Below, piece after piece: positions 43,977-53,500 of a stretch of 64,000 bases of DNA. A program made the translations under genes and the position numbers. Below the pieces are notes generated by a model that had not been told where the DNA came from, searched no databases, and saw only the letters and a program-made list of their open reading frames with translations. The DNA is from Nematopogon swammerdamellus (lineage: Eukaryota > Arthropoda > Insecta > Lepidoptera > Adelidae), in the NCBI GenBank assembly GCA_946902875.1, contig OX336353.1:18923151-18987150 (forward strand), written 5' to 3'. Each line of letters starts with the position of its first letter. Position 1 is the first letter of the stretch.

Positions 43977-45129
43977 CGATCCTTTCAGAGCGCATCCTGG
44001 TGGAGATTTACCGGGAACAACTGGACACGCAGACTCACCCAAAAATTCGCCGATTTCAACCAATAGCGCTGTCGAGAGCTCTTACCGAATGCTTTGAAAT
44101 CTATAAAAAACAAAATCTAGCGAGTTTTGGGTGCGGGAGCAGTGAGTGATTTCGTTACATATTATGCGGGTTTCAGTGAATGCGTTTAGGGTGATCTTCT
44201 TCGACCCTTGCACTTACATTCACTCTAAAAATATCTTTTGTTGGCCTCAAATGACTAACGGAGCATTTGCAGTCAAGTTCTAGAACAAAGACATGATAGA
44301 TAACTTGTTTCTATAAGATAAATTATTTTAAAATTAGAATGAGCCTGTAAAGCAGATTCGTGTTTAGTAATTTTTCTAGTAACTAATCCTTTTCTCAAAG
44401 AATTTCATTAATTTTTTAAAAATAAAAGGAAAAACATATCAAAACACTGTTCATTTACAAAGTTTTACAAGCCTATCTCATTCCATGACAATGGGCAACA
44501 TAAAACTGTGAATTGGCCAAAACAAACACTATAAAAACGAAGACCACAACGGTGTTGTGCAGCGTAACTCATCCACCATTGTCGATCTGGAAATCGTCGT
44601 AATCCCTCAGAAAAATACACCCATCCCCTTCCCACACGTCAGAGAGCCAAATTAACAGGATAGTCCGCTCCCTTCTAGCAATCTCATAATGACGAGTGGC
44701 CTGCAAGCGGCGAGTTCTGTACAAACACACGCATTCGTTCTGAATTAAGCAATTATATTTAATTTGTTGAGTTCCCGTATTGTGGAGCGCGCGAGTCGAG
44801 AAATGTGTTATTTTGAGGTGTAATTTTGTGTGAAGGCATCCGGCTGGAGAGCTGTCAATTACAACACCAGCCTTCCACACGAGCTTAGCCCTTCTATAAG
44901 CAGACGCCATCTATCTAAGTAGAAAGCTTTTTATTCTCTTAGATTATTTTTACATTACTCCATTGAGACAGATCTGTGAAATATGGGTCTTGTGTGTGAG
45001 GTTGTTTTGAAATCATTGTAATATTACCATGGCTTATTTACTTTATTTCTTTTACATACAGTTGTTCAATTCGTTCAACCATTTTGAAAGTTGAAAAAAT
45101 TGAACGAAAGTTGTCCAATTTCTTCAAAC
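43977..45129. other. Unique DNA with an unassigned open frame
   Basis: A 113-codon minus-strand frame at 44569-44910 starts MASAYRRAKLVWKAGVVID. I see no domain, no repeat and no splice context that would support or exclude a gene. The rest is AT-rich and unclassified. Confidence 0.3.
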
Positions 45130-45133
45130 GCGA

Positions 45134-45419
45134 AACAAAACGGTTTGAGAGCCACAACTTAGCGTAACTGGAACTGAATATTATTTAGTCTATCCAGTGT
45201 CACGTATAATTAAATGTGCTTATTCTAAGTTTCATCGCATTCTGATGATAGGCTTAAGAGTTATGGAGGAACATAACACATACAGAAAATATTTCTAAAA
45301 ATTCGTCAATTTAGTTTTAGTATCCATACATAGAGTCTACAAACGCAGTATCTCATAAAACAAAGTAACTTACTCTATGACCATTGACCATTCCTTACAG
45401 ATTTATTATTAGTATTGAT
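45134..45419 (-). mobile_element. Helitron-like element, family 2, 5' part
   Basis: Minus strand begins TCAATACTAATAATAAATCT and carries the TATGGTCATGG..AGTAAGTTAC, CCTCCATAACTCTTAAGCC and GTGGCTCTCAAACC landmarks. The 3' end is missing. Confidence 0.75.
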
Positions 45420-45627
45420 ATTTACTGTATTTTTTCAAGTTTGCCCTTGCGACTTTAATGCTCTATCAATTACCTAACATTCTATTTTTATTATTTGTTT
45501 CAGTGTCATCAACAAGCCTAATGGCCAGCAGAAAATAGTCATCAGAGAGGTAAGACATCCCTGTCAATCTTCTACATATTGTGTGCTTAGATGCATGGTA
45601 CCGTCTGCACTGTGGAAAACCGTAATA

Positions 45628-46027
45628 CGTTGTCAGCCTCGATAGCTCAGTGGTGCAGACAGTCAACTGTCGCTATTGAATGTTAAGCAACGCTGGGTGC
45701 GGTCAGTACTTGGATGGGTGACCGCTGACCGTTGGAGGCTGACCGAGGTTCGGATTCCTCGTAAAAACTGTAGGTCCCTTCCCTCCTAATCTTACTTGGT
45801 GGTAGGGTTTAACCCGCCCGGGTTGGTACCACCGCACTGAATGAAACGTCTAAACGGCTATGTAAATAGTTTGTGTTTTCCGACCAGTTCAGTGTAGCCG
45901 GCACGATCAAAGGGGGAAGCACTGACATGGCACCTAGTTCACCCGGTGTTATGGGCTGACATCACGGACGTTGTAGTTGATGTAGCAAACCGTGTCAGTT
46001 TCCATAAAAAAAAAAAAAAAAAAAAAA
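45628..46027 (+). repeat. SINE-B, full-length plus copy
   Basis: GTCAGCCTCGATAGCTCAGT carries the A box. A spacer follows, then TTAAGCAACGCTGGGTGCGG, TCAGTACTTGGATGGGTGAC and CGC (5S-like), B-box-like GGTTCGGATTCC, core (GGTGGTAGGGTTTAACCCGC), tail and a long A-run at 46003-46027. The long uninterrupted A-run suggests a young insertion. Confidence 0.87.
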
Positions 46028-46242
46028 CCGTGCCCATCACTTGCCGGGTGATTTGGTAATAACTAATAACCTCAAAACTATTTCTATAACAGTGTTTTCT
46101 CACACAAAAAAATGCTTTACTTTATTCGTATATTTGCTTTAAAATACAAATTCAAATTCAAATTCAAATTTTTTATTAATAATAATTTTTCATATTACAA
46201 GTCATACAATAATACAAGTCATACAGTACAGTAAAAAAATAT

Positions 46243-46420
46243 ACATACCACACGCTGTAACCCGATAGATGGGGTAAGCAGAGTAATCGGTGTTGTGCTG
46301 CAATAACTATGATAAAATGACAGTACAACACGGACCACCACGTTTAGCAAAGTGTTACGACAAGATAATTCTCAAGCAGCAAGTAAGGCACAAAGACCCA
46401 CATGCTGACTCGGCCAATTC
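46243..46420 (-). repeat. Family D element, 3' part
   Basis: Minus copy with CGGTGTTGTGCTGCAATAAC on the plus strand, GACCACCACGTTTAGCAAAG, and CAAGCAGCAAGTAAGGCAC corresponding to CTTACTTGCTGCTTG. Confidence 0.7.
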
Positions 46421-46629
46421 TAAAAAAAAAATACTTCATGAAAAATGTCACTTTGACCGACACAGAACTTTTTTTTTTATGAAAATCTTTTTTATGGGTG
46501 GCTGTGTCGAGGAACCAGAACTGTTATATATATACGAGAACTTAACTGGAGGTGGTCAAGTCAGTCATTGACTCAAGATGACAAAAACTTTACGTGAGAA
46601 AAATCGTGATTATCTTATTTTGTTTGATG

Positions 46630-46782
46630 ATTGGTCGTGCTGAAGGGCGGCAGGTTAGCCACCTATTACCTTGGCACGATCTTTTCACACAGCTAGCTGT
46701 AGTCTTGACCTTAATGCTTTGCAACGTGGTGGTTGGTGTTGTGCTGTAAAATTTACCCGAGTCTTGCAGCGCGACACCAATT
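46630..46782 (+). repeat. Family D element, left part, interrupted by family E
   Basis: GAAGGGCGGCAGGTTAGCCACC through GTGGTTGGTGTTGTGCTG and CAGCGCGACACCA. The hairpin pairs despite substitutions: a C-G pair has become T-A and two T-A pairs are now T-G. It is split at AATT by the E insertion and resumes at 46930. Confidence 0.75.
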
Positions 46783-46925
46783 TTTTATTTATAGAAAATG
46801 CGACATGTGGCGCCTTGCCACCCGTAAGGTGTCTAACGAGGCCCATGGACATACGCGGGGGTTGCGAATGCCATGCCCCGGCCTGACAGGTGCCTATTCA
46901 CGCCTCTCTTGAAGGACCAGAGACT
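46783..46925 (-). repeat. Family E repeat nested in family D
   Basis: Complement of the E unit (GCGACATGTGGCGCCTTGCC, CATGCCCCGGCCTGACAGG) inserted within the D element. Confidence 0.8.
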
Positions 46926-46990
46926 ATAGTTTAATTAAATTACTCTGCTTACCCCGATTGTCAGAACACAGCGTGATGGTATGTATGTCT
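46926..46990 (+). repeat. Family D element, right part
   Basis: TTACTCTGCTTACCCCGATT, CAGCGTGATGGTATGTATG. Continuation of 46630-46782 beyond the E insertion. Confidence 0.7.
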
Positions 46991-47097
46991 TCATGAGTCT
47001 ATGAGTAGGGTACTTGATTGAATGCTATTCGGCGTTCGCTGAATCGTACGATTTAATAAAATGTATCAAATCATACGTTATTATTTCTCATTCATCT

Positions 47098-47215
47098 TAA
47101 AAAAAACCGGCCAAGTGCGAGTCGAACTCGCGCACCGAGGGTTCCGTATCGCCATGTCATGGTTAGCGCCACTCACGCCATGTATGGCGTGTTATGAAAT
47201 GCTTCATATTAGTTA
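47098..47215 (+). repeat. Family F element, segment 1 of 4
   Basis: AAACCGGCCAAGTGCGAGTC to TGAAATGCTTCATATTAG. The element is then interrupted until 47936. Confidence 0.8.
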
Positions 47216-47483
47216 GATAGATAGATAGAAAATACTTTATTGCTCCAGAAAACATTTTACACAAACAGACAATAAGTAATGTACATGAGGGGCAAAGGCG
47301 GACTTATCCCTTAACAAGGAAATCTCCCAGTCAACCTTTGGATGTTTGAGAGTCGTATGTTGTGAGATATAAGTAGGTATTAGCAAAAGACTTGAGTGTG
47401 GGAATGTATAATATAATATATGGAAAATAACTATGATAAACTATAATATACACTACATATAAGTACGTATACCGTGTGGTACG
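47216..47483. repeat. Insert with TAGA start and unclassified repeat
   Basis: A GATA microsatellite, then AATACTTTATTGCTCCAG and GGGGCAAAGGCGGACTTATC with AACAAGGAAATCTCCCAG. I recognise the block as a common insect dispersed repeat but cannot class it. It lies inside family F. Confidence 0.45.
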
Positions 47484-47830
47484 GTAACGTGTGGGGCCGG
47501 TACTTAAAAAGAATATCCCCACTGCATCTCTCCCCATGCATGTCGTAAAAGGCGACTAAGGGATAAGGACAAGATGCCGTGCCGAAGGGCGACAGGCTCG
47601 CCACCTCTCACCTTGGCACGGTACTTCCAACGACTCATCCAGCAGGTGGGTCTTCCTTCGTGCCTTACTTGCTGCTTGATAGATTTAATCTTGTTCGAAT
47701 ACCTACTTTGCGAAACGTGGTGTTCGGTGTTGTGCTGTAATTGACCAGAGTTATTGCAGCACAACACCGATTACTCTGCTTACCCCGATTGTCGGGATTC
47801 AGCGTGTTTGATATGTATGTATGTATATGT
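47484..47830 (+). repeat. Family D element, full-length, nested in family F
   Basis: D head (GTGTGGGGCCGGTACTTAAA, CTGCATCTCTCCCC, GTCGTAAAAGGCGACTAAG), then GAAGGGCGACAGGCTCGCC, CCAGCAGGTGGG, CTTGCTGCTTGATAG, the hairpin and a TATGTATG tail. Best full-length copy. Confidence 0.85.
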
Positions 47831-47935
47831 ATATAAGTACGTACTAGTTAATTAAACATATAAATTACTATTTATAAATTACATATGAATTACAATTTAT
47901 ATAATAAATAATACCTAAATTAGTTAAAATTCATG

Positions 47936-48040
47936 ATTAGTTAAAATGCTTCATACTCTGTTCGGTAGATGGCGCGCGCGCATACTCTTTTTAGTTTTTT
48001 CTATGGGTTCCCCCGTGAATTTTTTAATTTTTCTTATGTT
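47936..48040 (+). repeat. Family F element, segment 2 of 4
   Basis: TTAGTTAAAATGCTTCATAC, GGTAGATGGCGCGCGCGCAT, CCCCGTGAATTTTT. Confidence 0.8.
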
Positions 48041-48118
48041 TATTTCATACATACATAGCGTCACGCCTGTTTCCCGGTGGGGTAGGCAGAGACAACGGAA
48101 CTCCACGTGCCACGATCG
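48041..48118 (-). repeat. Family H element nested in family F
   Basis: Minus-strand H unit with its CATACATA end at the left and CCACGTGCCACGATCG at the right. Interrupts F. Confidence 0.75.
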
Positions 48119-48212
48119 TTATTATTATTTTATTTTATTCCGATTTTCATTATTTGTTGTTATATCGGGCATAATAATAATGACACATATTCTGTGAAAA
48201 TTTTAACAGGCT
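48119..48212 (+). repeat. Family F element, segment 3 of 4
   Basis: TTATTTGTTGTTATATCGGG, ACACATATTCTGTGAAAATT, TAACAGGCTAC. Interrupted again at 48213. Confidence 0.8.
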
Positions 48213-48543
48213 ACGTTTTTTTTTTTTTTATGGAAACTGACACGGTTGGCTACATCACCTACAACATCCGTGATGTCAGCCCATAACACCGGGTGAACTT
48301 GGTGCCACGTCAGTGCTTCCCTTCGGTCGTGCCGGCTACACTGAACTGGACGGAAAACACAAACTATTTACATAGCCGTTTCGACCGACCTTTCATTCAG
48401 TGCGGTGGTACCAACCCGGGCGGGTTAAACCCTACCACCTAGTAATATAAGAAGGGAGTCATATCCCTTAGTCGCCTTTTACGACATACACGGGGAGAGA
48501 TTCAGTGGGGCTATTTTTTTAAAGTATCGGCCCCACACGGTAC
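48213..48543 (-). repeat. D-headed SINE-B chimera nested in family F
   Basis: From the T-run (48216-48228) it is a SINE-B tail and core (minus). At ACTAGTAATATAAGAAGGGA it switches to GTCATATCCCTTAGTCGCCT and the D head, ending CCCCACACGGTAC. The tRNA/5S head is absent and the D head replaces it. TAC is repeated on both sides. Confidence 0.85.
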
Positions 48544-48665
48544 TACCTATTACGATTCAAGAGATACAGCCCTCGGACAGACGGACGGACGGACGGACGG
48601 ACGGACGGACAGACAGACGGCGTAGGCTTAGTAATAGGGTCCCTTACCAGATACGGAACCCTAAA
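48544..48665 (+). repeat. Family F element, segment 4 of 4
   Basis: TACCTATTACGATTCAAGAG, GACGGACGGACGG microsatellite, TAGGGTCCCTTACC, ending CGGAACCCTAAAAA. Confidence 0.8.
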
Positions 48666-49071
48666 AACGTTAGGAATTTAATATCTCGAAATGATTTTCA
48701 ACTTCCCAGTACGGGCTCTTCGTCTGAAAATTTATTAATTATTTTCTCATAATGTACTCGCATCTGTTACTTATCGAGAGCTCGGGAAACCTTTTAATAA
48801 AGATTTTCACATAGAAACCGAAGAGTACTTACTCGCTTGGATATTATGTTACTTCGTTATGTTACGGCCCACGCTCTTTCTACGACATCTCTTTCGATAC
48901 ATATTATATTGTGAGGCTTACGAATAATTTGGTGGAAATATTAAAAAAATGTGAGTGCCGTGAAAAAAAATCCTATTTTATTGGCTTAGTCTTATTTCTA
49001 TATGTTATGTAATTCCTTGCTATATGTGATAATCCCAGGCGTGACTCGTAGAAAATGCGTCTAGGCATTAA
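48666..49071. other. Unique spacer
   Basis: No gene or repeat recognised. Confidence 0.35.
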
Positions 49072-49455
49072 GCCCAACTTTTTAGCGTTCCGTATCCGGT
49101 ACGGGACCCTATTACTAAGCCTGACTGTCCGTCCGTCTGGCCGTCTGTCCGAGGGCTGTATCTCTTGAATCGTTATTAGGTAGCCCGTTGAAATTTTCAC
49201 AGAATATGTAAAAGTAAAAAAAAGTAAAAATTCCCATAGAAGAAACTAAAAGGGTTCCCATAGAAGAAACCAAAAAGTGTATGCGAGCGCGCCATCTACC
49301 GAAAAGAGTATGAAACATTTTAACTAATCATGAATGTTAACTAATATGAAGCATTTCATAAACACGCCATAGATGGCGTGAGTCGTGCTGACCATGACAT
49401 GGCGATACGGAACCCTCGGTGCGCGAGTTCGGCTCGCACTTGGCCGGTTTTTAAG
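49072..49455 (-). repeat. Family F element
   Basis: Minus copy: CGTTCCGTATCCGGTACGGG at the left and GAGTTCGGCTCGCACTTGGC at the right. A 30-bp segment (CCCATAGAAGAAAC) is locally duplicated. Confidence 0.8.
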
Positions 49456-49459
49456 TGAA

Positions 49460-49660
49460 AACTTCTTTAGCGGCGCTTGGCACTTTTTTTGATGGGTAAA
49501 AAATGTTAAACTCGCGTCAGAACTCGCGTCAGATCCGTAGCCTGATCGAAAAAGCGTAAGATTCGAAACTTCTTTAGCGGTGCTTGGCACTTTTTTTAGA
49601 TGGGTAAAAAATGTTAAACTCGCGTCAGATCTGTAGCCTGATCGAAAAAGCGCAAGATTC
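49460..49660 (+). repeat. Two-copy tandem repeat, unit ~100 bp
   Basis: Units start AACTTCTTTAGCGG at 49461 and ~49565, and end GATCGAAAAAGCG.AAGATTCG. The first unit has an internal doubling of AACTCGCGTCAG. It abuts the F element at its left. Confidence 0.85.
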
Positions 49661-49746
49661 GTTGAAATTATGGATGAAAGTTGATTTTTCTGAGAAATAA
49701 ACTTTTTGATGTAAAACAATTATAAAAAAGATAACTGTCAGACTGA

Positions 49747-50146
49747 CAGCATGGAAAAATATTTTCTCTACATAATGAAAATTTAATAAATATTTATATT
49801 TCCGAGATAAGAAATCGAGCACGGCCCAACAACATCGATCTTCAACGTGCTGAGAGACCTAAACATCCCGCACCGCTCCAGCTGTCTGACGGGCAAGTTA
49901 TAGAAGTTGATGCATTTTCTCTACATAATGAAAATTTAATAAATATTTATATTTCGGAGATAAGAAATCGAGCACGGCCCAACAACATCGATCTTCAACG
50001 TGCTGAGAGACCTAAACATCCCGTACCGCTCCAGCTGTCTGACGGGCAAGTTATAGAAGTTGCTGCTGCCCGGACGCATCCAAAACAGCCTCTGCACATG
50101 TATCTTGCGCACCAAGGAGCAATATGTCAAGACTCCGGCCAGTGAC
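49747..50146 (+). other. Open stretch with an in-frame 153-bp tandem duplication
   Basis: The block 49762-49914 (51 codons) is repeated at 49915-50067 with three or four differences. The second copy continues on to unique sequence. One plus-strand frame stays open from 49747 to the stop at 50144-50146 (it includes ISEIRNRARPNNIDLQRAER and SDGQVIEVAAARTHP) but has no early start codon. The opposite strand is also open for 82 codons (49936-50184). I do not recognise either translation. Its place just upstream of the reverse transcriptase gene makes a 5' untranslated or ORF1-like remnant possible. Confidence 0.5.
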
Positions 50147-50504
50147 GTCCATGTTGTGACCAGAACACAACGCACCTGGAGCAAAACGTGGTGATAGCCG
50201 GCCAGTTCCGCACCTGCCTTAGTCGCGGCCCCACGGGAGTGGGGCCGTCGTGGAGTCGCTGACGCTACATCAGTTCTGCATCAACTCAGGCTCGGCCACG
50301 GGTGCGCATTATCCGCACAAACTACACGTGGAAATATACCAAGACTTGCTGCTTCATATTTTATAAGTTTAATAAATATTTTATAAGTTAGTTTTAATTA
50401 ATTAGGATTTTTTTTTTGTATTCTGTTTATAGGTATTTCTTGTAATTTTAACATAAGTATTAACCCTCCTCCGATCGTCAATCATATATCACCCATTAAC
50501 CAAA

Positions 50505-53500
50505 GTGCTGATGTCCACCGACTGCTCTTGTGGGATATCCAGTGATCCAGATGGGCGACAGGACTGCAACATCTTGTGCATTGGTTGCAATAAATGGTTC
50601 CATGCAGTATGCGTCAACCTAACGGAGTCTGAAGTTGAGGACAGAGGTAAATCAGGTATTAATTGGTATTGTCAACTATGCTCAGTTCTTTCACAAACGT
50701 CGCAAAACAGTCAGACTCAGCTTGCAGAATGCCCACACTGCCACAGACAGGGCTTCAAAGGTGCCAGAGGTTTGCGTATCCACGTATCAAAGGCACACGC
50801 AGACAAATGTCTTGTTTTAATAAACCCACTTGAATCGGCCTCAGACGCTCCACGCACAGGTGTAGATTCATTTGATGCCTTGTTATCTAGCTGCCGACAA
50901 AATGTTAAAGTCCTAAAACGGATCCCAAAAGGCGCAAGAATTTGTGCTGCGGACAAATTGACCAATATTATAGACAAATGTATCGAATCCAACTCCATAG
51001 ATGCTTGGCATAACCTGTTTCTCTATTCTTATTCCGTGCTGAGAGTCCCTTCCACAAAACATAAATCCATTTCTGTTGCCATAAAGGAAAATATTACGAA
51101 CCCTCAGTTCATGAATGCTAGCTCAAACTACGTCGCAGGAACAACTAGTCTCAGTAAGAGGGTTGAAAGTAAGGTTGCAGATGGCGACATAAGAGGCGCT
51201 GTTCGTGTGCTTTCATCTAATGATGATTTTGCACCATGTGACGCGGAAACCCTTCGTGTTCTGCAGTCAAAACATCCGAAGCCTTCCAGGCCACTCCAGC
51301 TTCCAGAGCCTCCTAAATCTGATGATGAACATCTCAAAGTAGAAGCACATGATGTCTTATACTGTATTAAGAACTTTCCTAATGGCTCAGCCGGAGGTTT
51401 AGATGGTATTAGACCACAACACCTGAAGGATCTTGTGTCATTTTCAGCAGGCGCTGCAGGAGGGAGATTACTCCACTCGATCACATCATTGATTAATATG
51501 ATGCTTTCCGGCGGAATTAACTCACAATGTACGAAGTACATGTATGGTGCTTCACTTTGTGCTTTAAAAAAAAAGGATGGTGGTTTGCGCCCAATCGCAG
51601 TCGGTAATGTCTTTAGACGATTGGCTTCTAAATTATCATGTCACTCTATCAGTTCTGAAACAGGCTCAAATTTTCGTCCAATTCAGTTAGGTTTTGCAAC
51701 AAAAGGTGGTTGTGAAGCAGCCGTTCATGCCACCAGAAAATTCATTTCAAGCCATCATGCAGATACAACTGTATTACTAAAAATAGATTACAAAAATGCA
51801 TTTAACTCAATAGAGCGAGATTGTCTACTACAGGCTATCAAGAATAAAGCACCACTTATATATGCATACATGTGGCAATGTTATGCCACACCATCTGCGT
51901 TATTTTACGGTGATAACGTTATTTCGTCAGAGGTTGGTTGTCAACAAGGCGACCCTTTGGGTCCCGCTGGATTTAGTATGGTCATTCATCCTCTCATCGA
52001 AACATTAACAAGTGAGTTGAACGTCTGGTACCTCGACGATGGTACATTAGGAGGTGACCCGGAATCAGTACTCTCCGACTTTGAAAAACTTTTACGGGAA
52101 TCAAAGAATCTTGGTCTTGAAATCAATCCCTCTAAATGTGAATTATTTTTTCATCACTCCACTAATCACACAATAGTAAATTCATTTCGTAATCTGGCAC
52201 CTGACATTAAAATTATCAACAGAAACGATTTCACCATTCTTGGTGCACCTATTTTTAAAGAAGCCACTGAATCAGAGTTGGAAAAAAAATTTACTGTTCT
52301 TAAAACTATGACTGAAAGATTGCAAACAATTCATCCGCATATTGCATATTTTTTGTTAAGGAACTGCCTTTCAGTCCCTAGGATCACATACTTGTTGCGC
52401 ACCACGCCTACCTGGACATATGCACTTCTTCACGATTTTGACCACATCATTCAACATTCATTAAATAACATTTTAAATATACATTTAACTAATTTCACAC
52501 AAGCATCGCTTCCAATAAGTTACGGTGGTTTGGGCATTAGAAAATTGGTTGATATTTGCACACCGGCATACTTATCATCCGTTCACAGCACCCGCACTCT
52601 CTGTACAGACATTCTCGCTAAAACCAAACAGAACACCGAGGAGCCAATGATCGGTGAAACAGAGGCTTTTGAGATCTGGAAGAATTTATCCTCCTGCACC
52701 GATGCCCCCAGCGAACCTAATAGTCAGAAAATATGGGATAAACCCATCATTGAAAAAATATTTGATTCACTGGAAAAAAAAACACCCGCAGACGAGGCGC
52801 GCCTTTTGGCGTTGCGTGAGAGAGAGTCCGGGTCCTGGTTGCATGCTATACCCTCGCCAACAACGGGCATGCTCCTGGATCCGCACTCCATCCGCATAGC
52901 CATCTCCCTGCGTCTTGGCGCTAAAACAAATGCTCTCCACAGGTGTGTATGTGGCGATACTGCTGACGAATTCGGGCACCACGGGTTATGCTGCCAGAAG
53001 AGCGCGGGTAGAATCCCACGTCACCATATGCTCAACGACATATTAAAAAGATCACTCGTATCAGCCGGCTTTCCCTCAACTCTGGAGCCAGTGGGCCTAT
53101 TCCGGGACGATGGTAAGCGTCCAGATGGCATGACCATCATCCCGTGGCGTGAGGGAAAGTCACTGGTGTGGGATGCTACCTGCGCCGATACTCTGTGCAG
53201 CAGTCACGTTAAGGCATGCTCGAAGCGCGCCGGCGCAGCCGCTGAAACTGCAGCCCGCCACAAGCACACCAAATACAGTTCGGTGGCACACCAGCACATC
53301 TTCGCCGCATTTTCGGTGGAGACGATGGGGGCATGGTCTGAGGAGGCAAAGCGGCTCGCGAAAGACATCGGGATGTCCCTGTACGCTGCTTCAGGAGAAC
53401 AACGTTCGCTCGAGTTCCTGAGGCAGCGTATCAGTGTGGCCATCCAGCGAGGCAACGCCGCTAGCGTCCTCGGTACAGTGCCCACATCGTCACACCTGGA

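Noticed and set aside
44569..44910. 113-codon minus-strand open frame
   Set aside because: No domain, repeat or splice context supports it. It is kept only as a note within the spacer entry.
45660..45720. 5S rRNA gene
   Set aside because: Only the 3' half of 5S is present, embedded in a repeat with a tRNA-like A box and an A-tail. Several dispersed copies show the same chimera.
49324..49719. 131-codon minus-strand open frame as a gene
   Set aside because: It reads through the end of a family F repeat and a tandem duplication. The internal repetition of the peptide mirrors the DNA repeat.
51128..51541. Antisense open frames within the reverse transcriptase gene
   Set aside because: They are shadows of the plus-strand gene.
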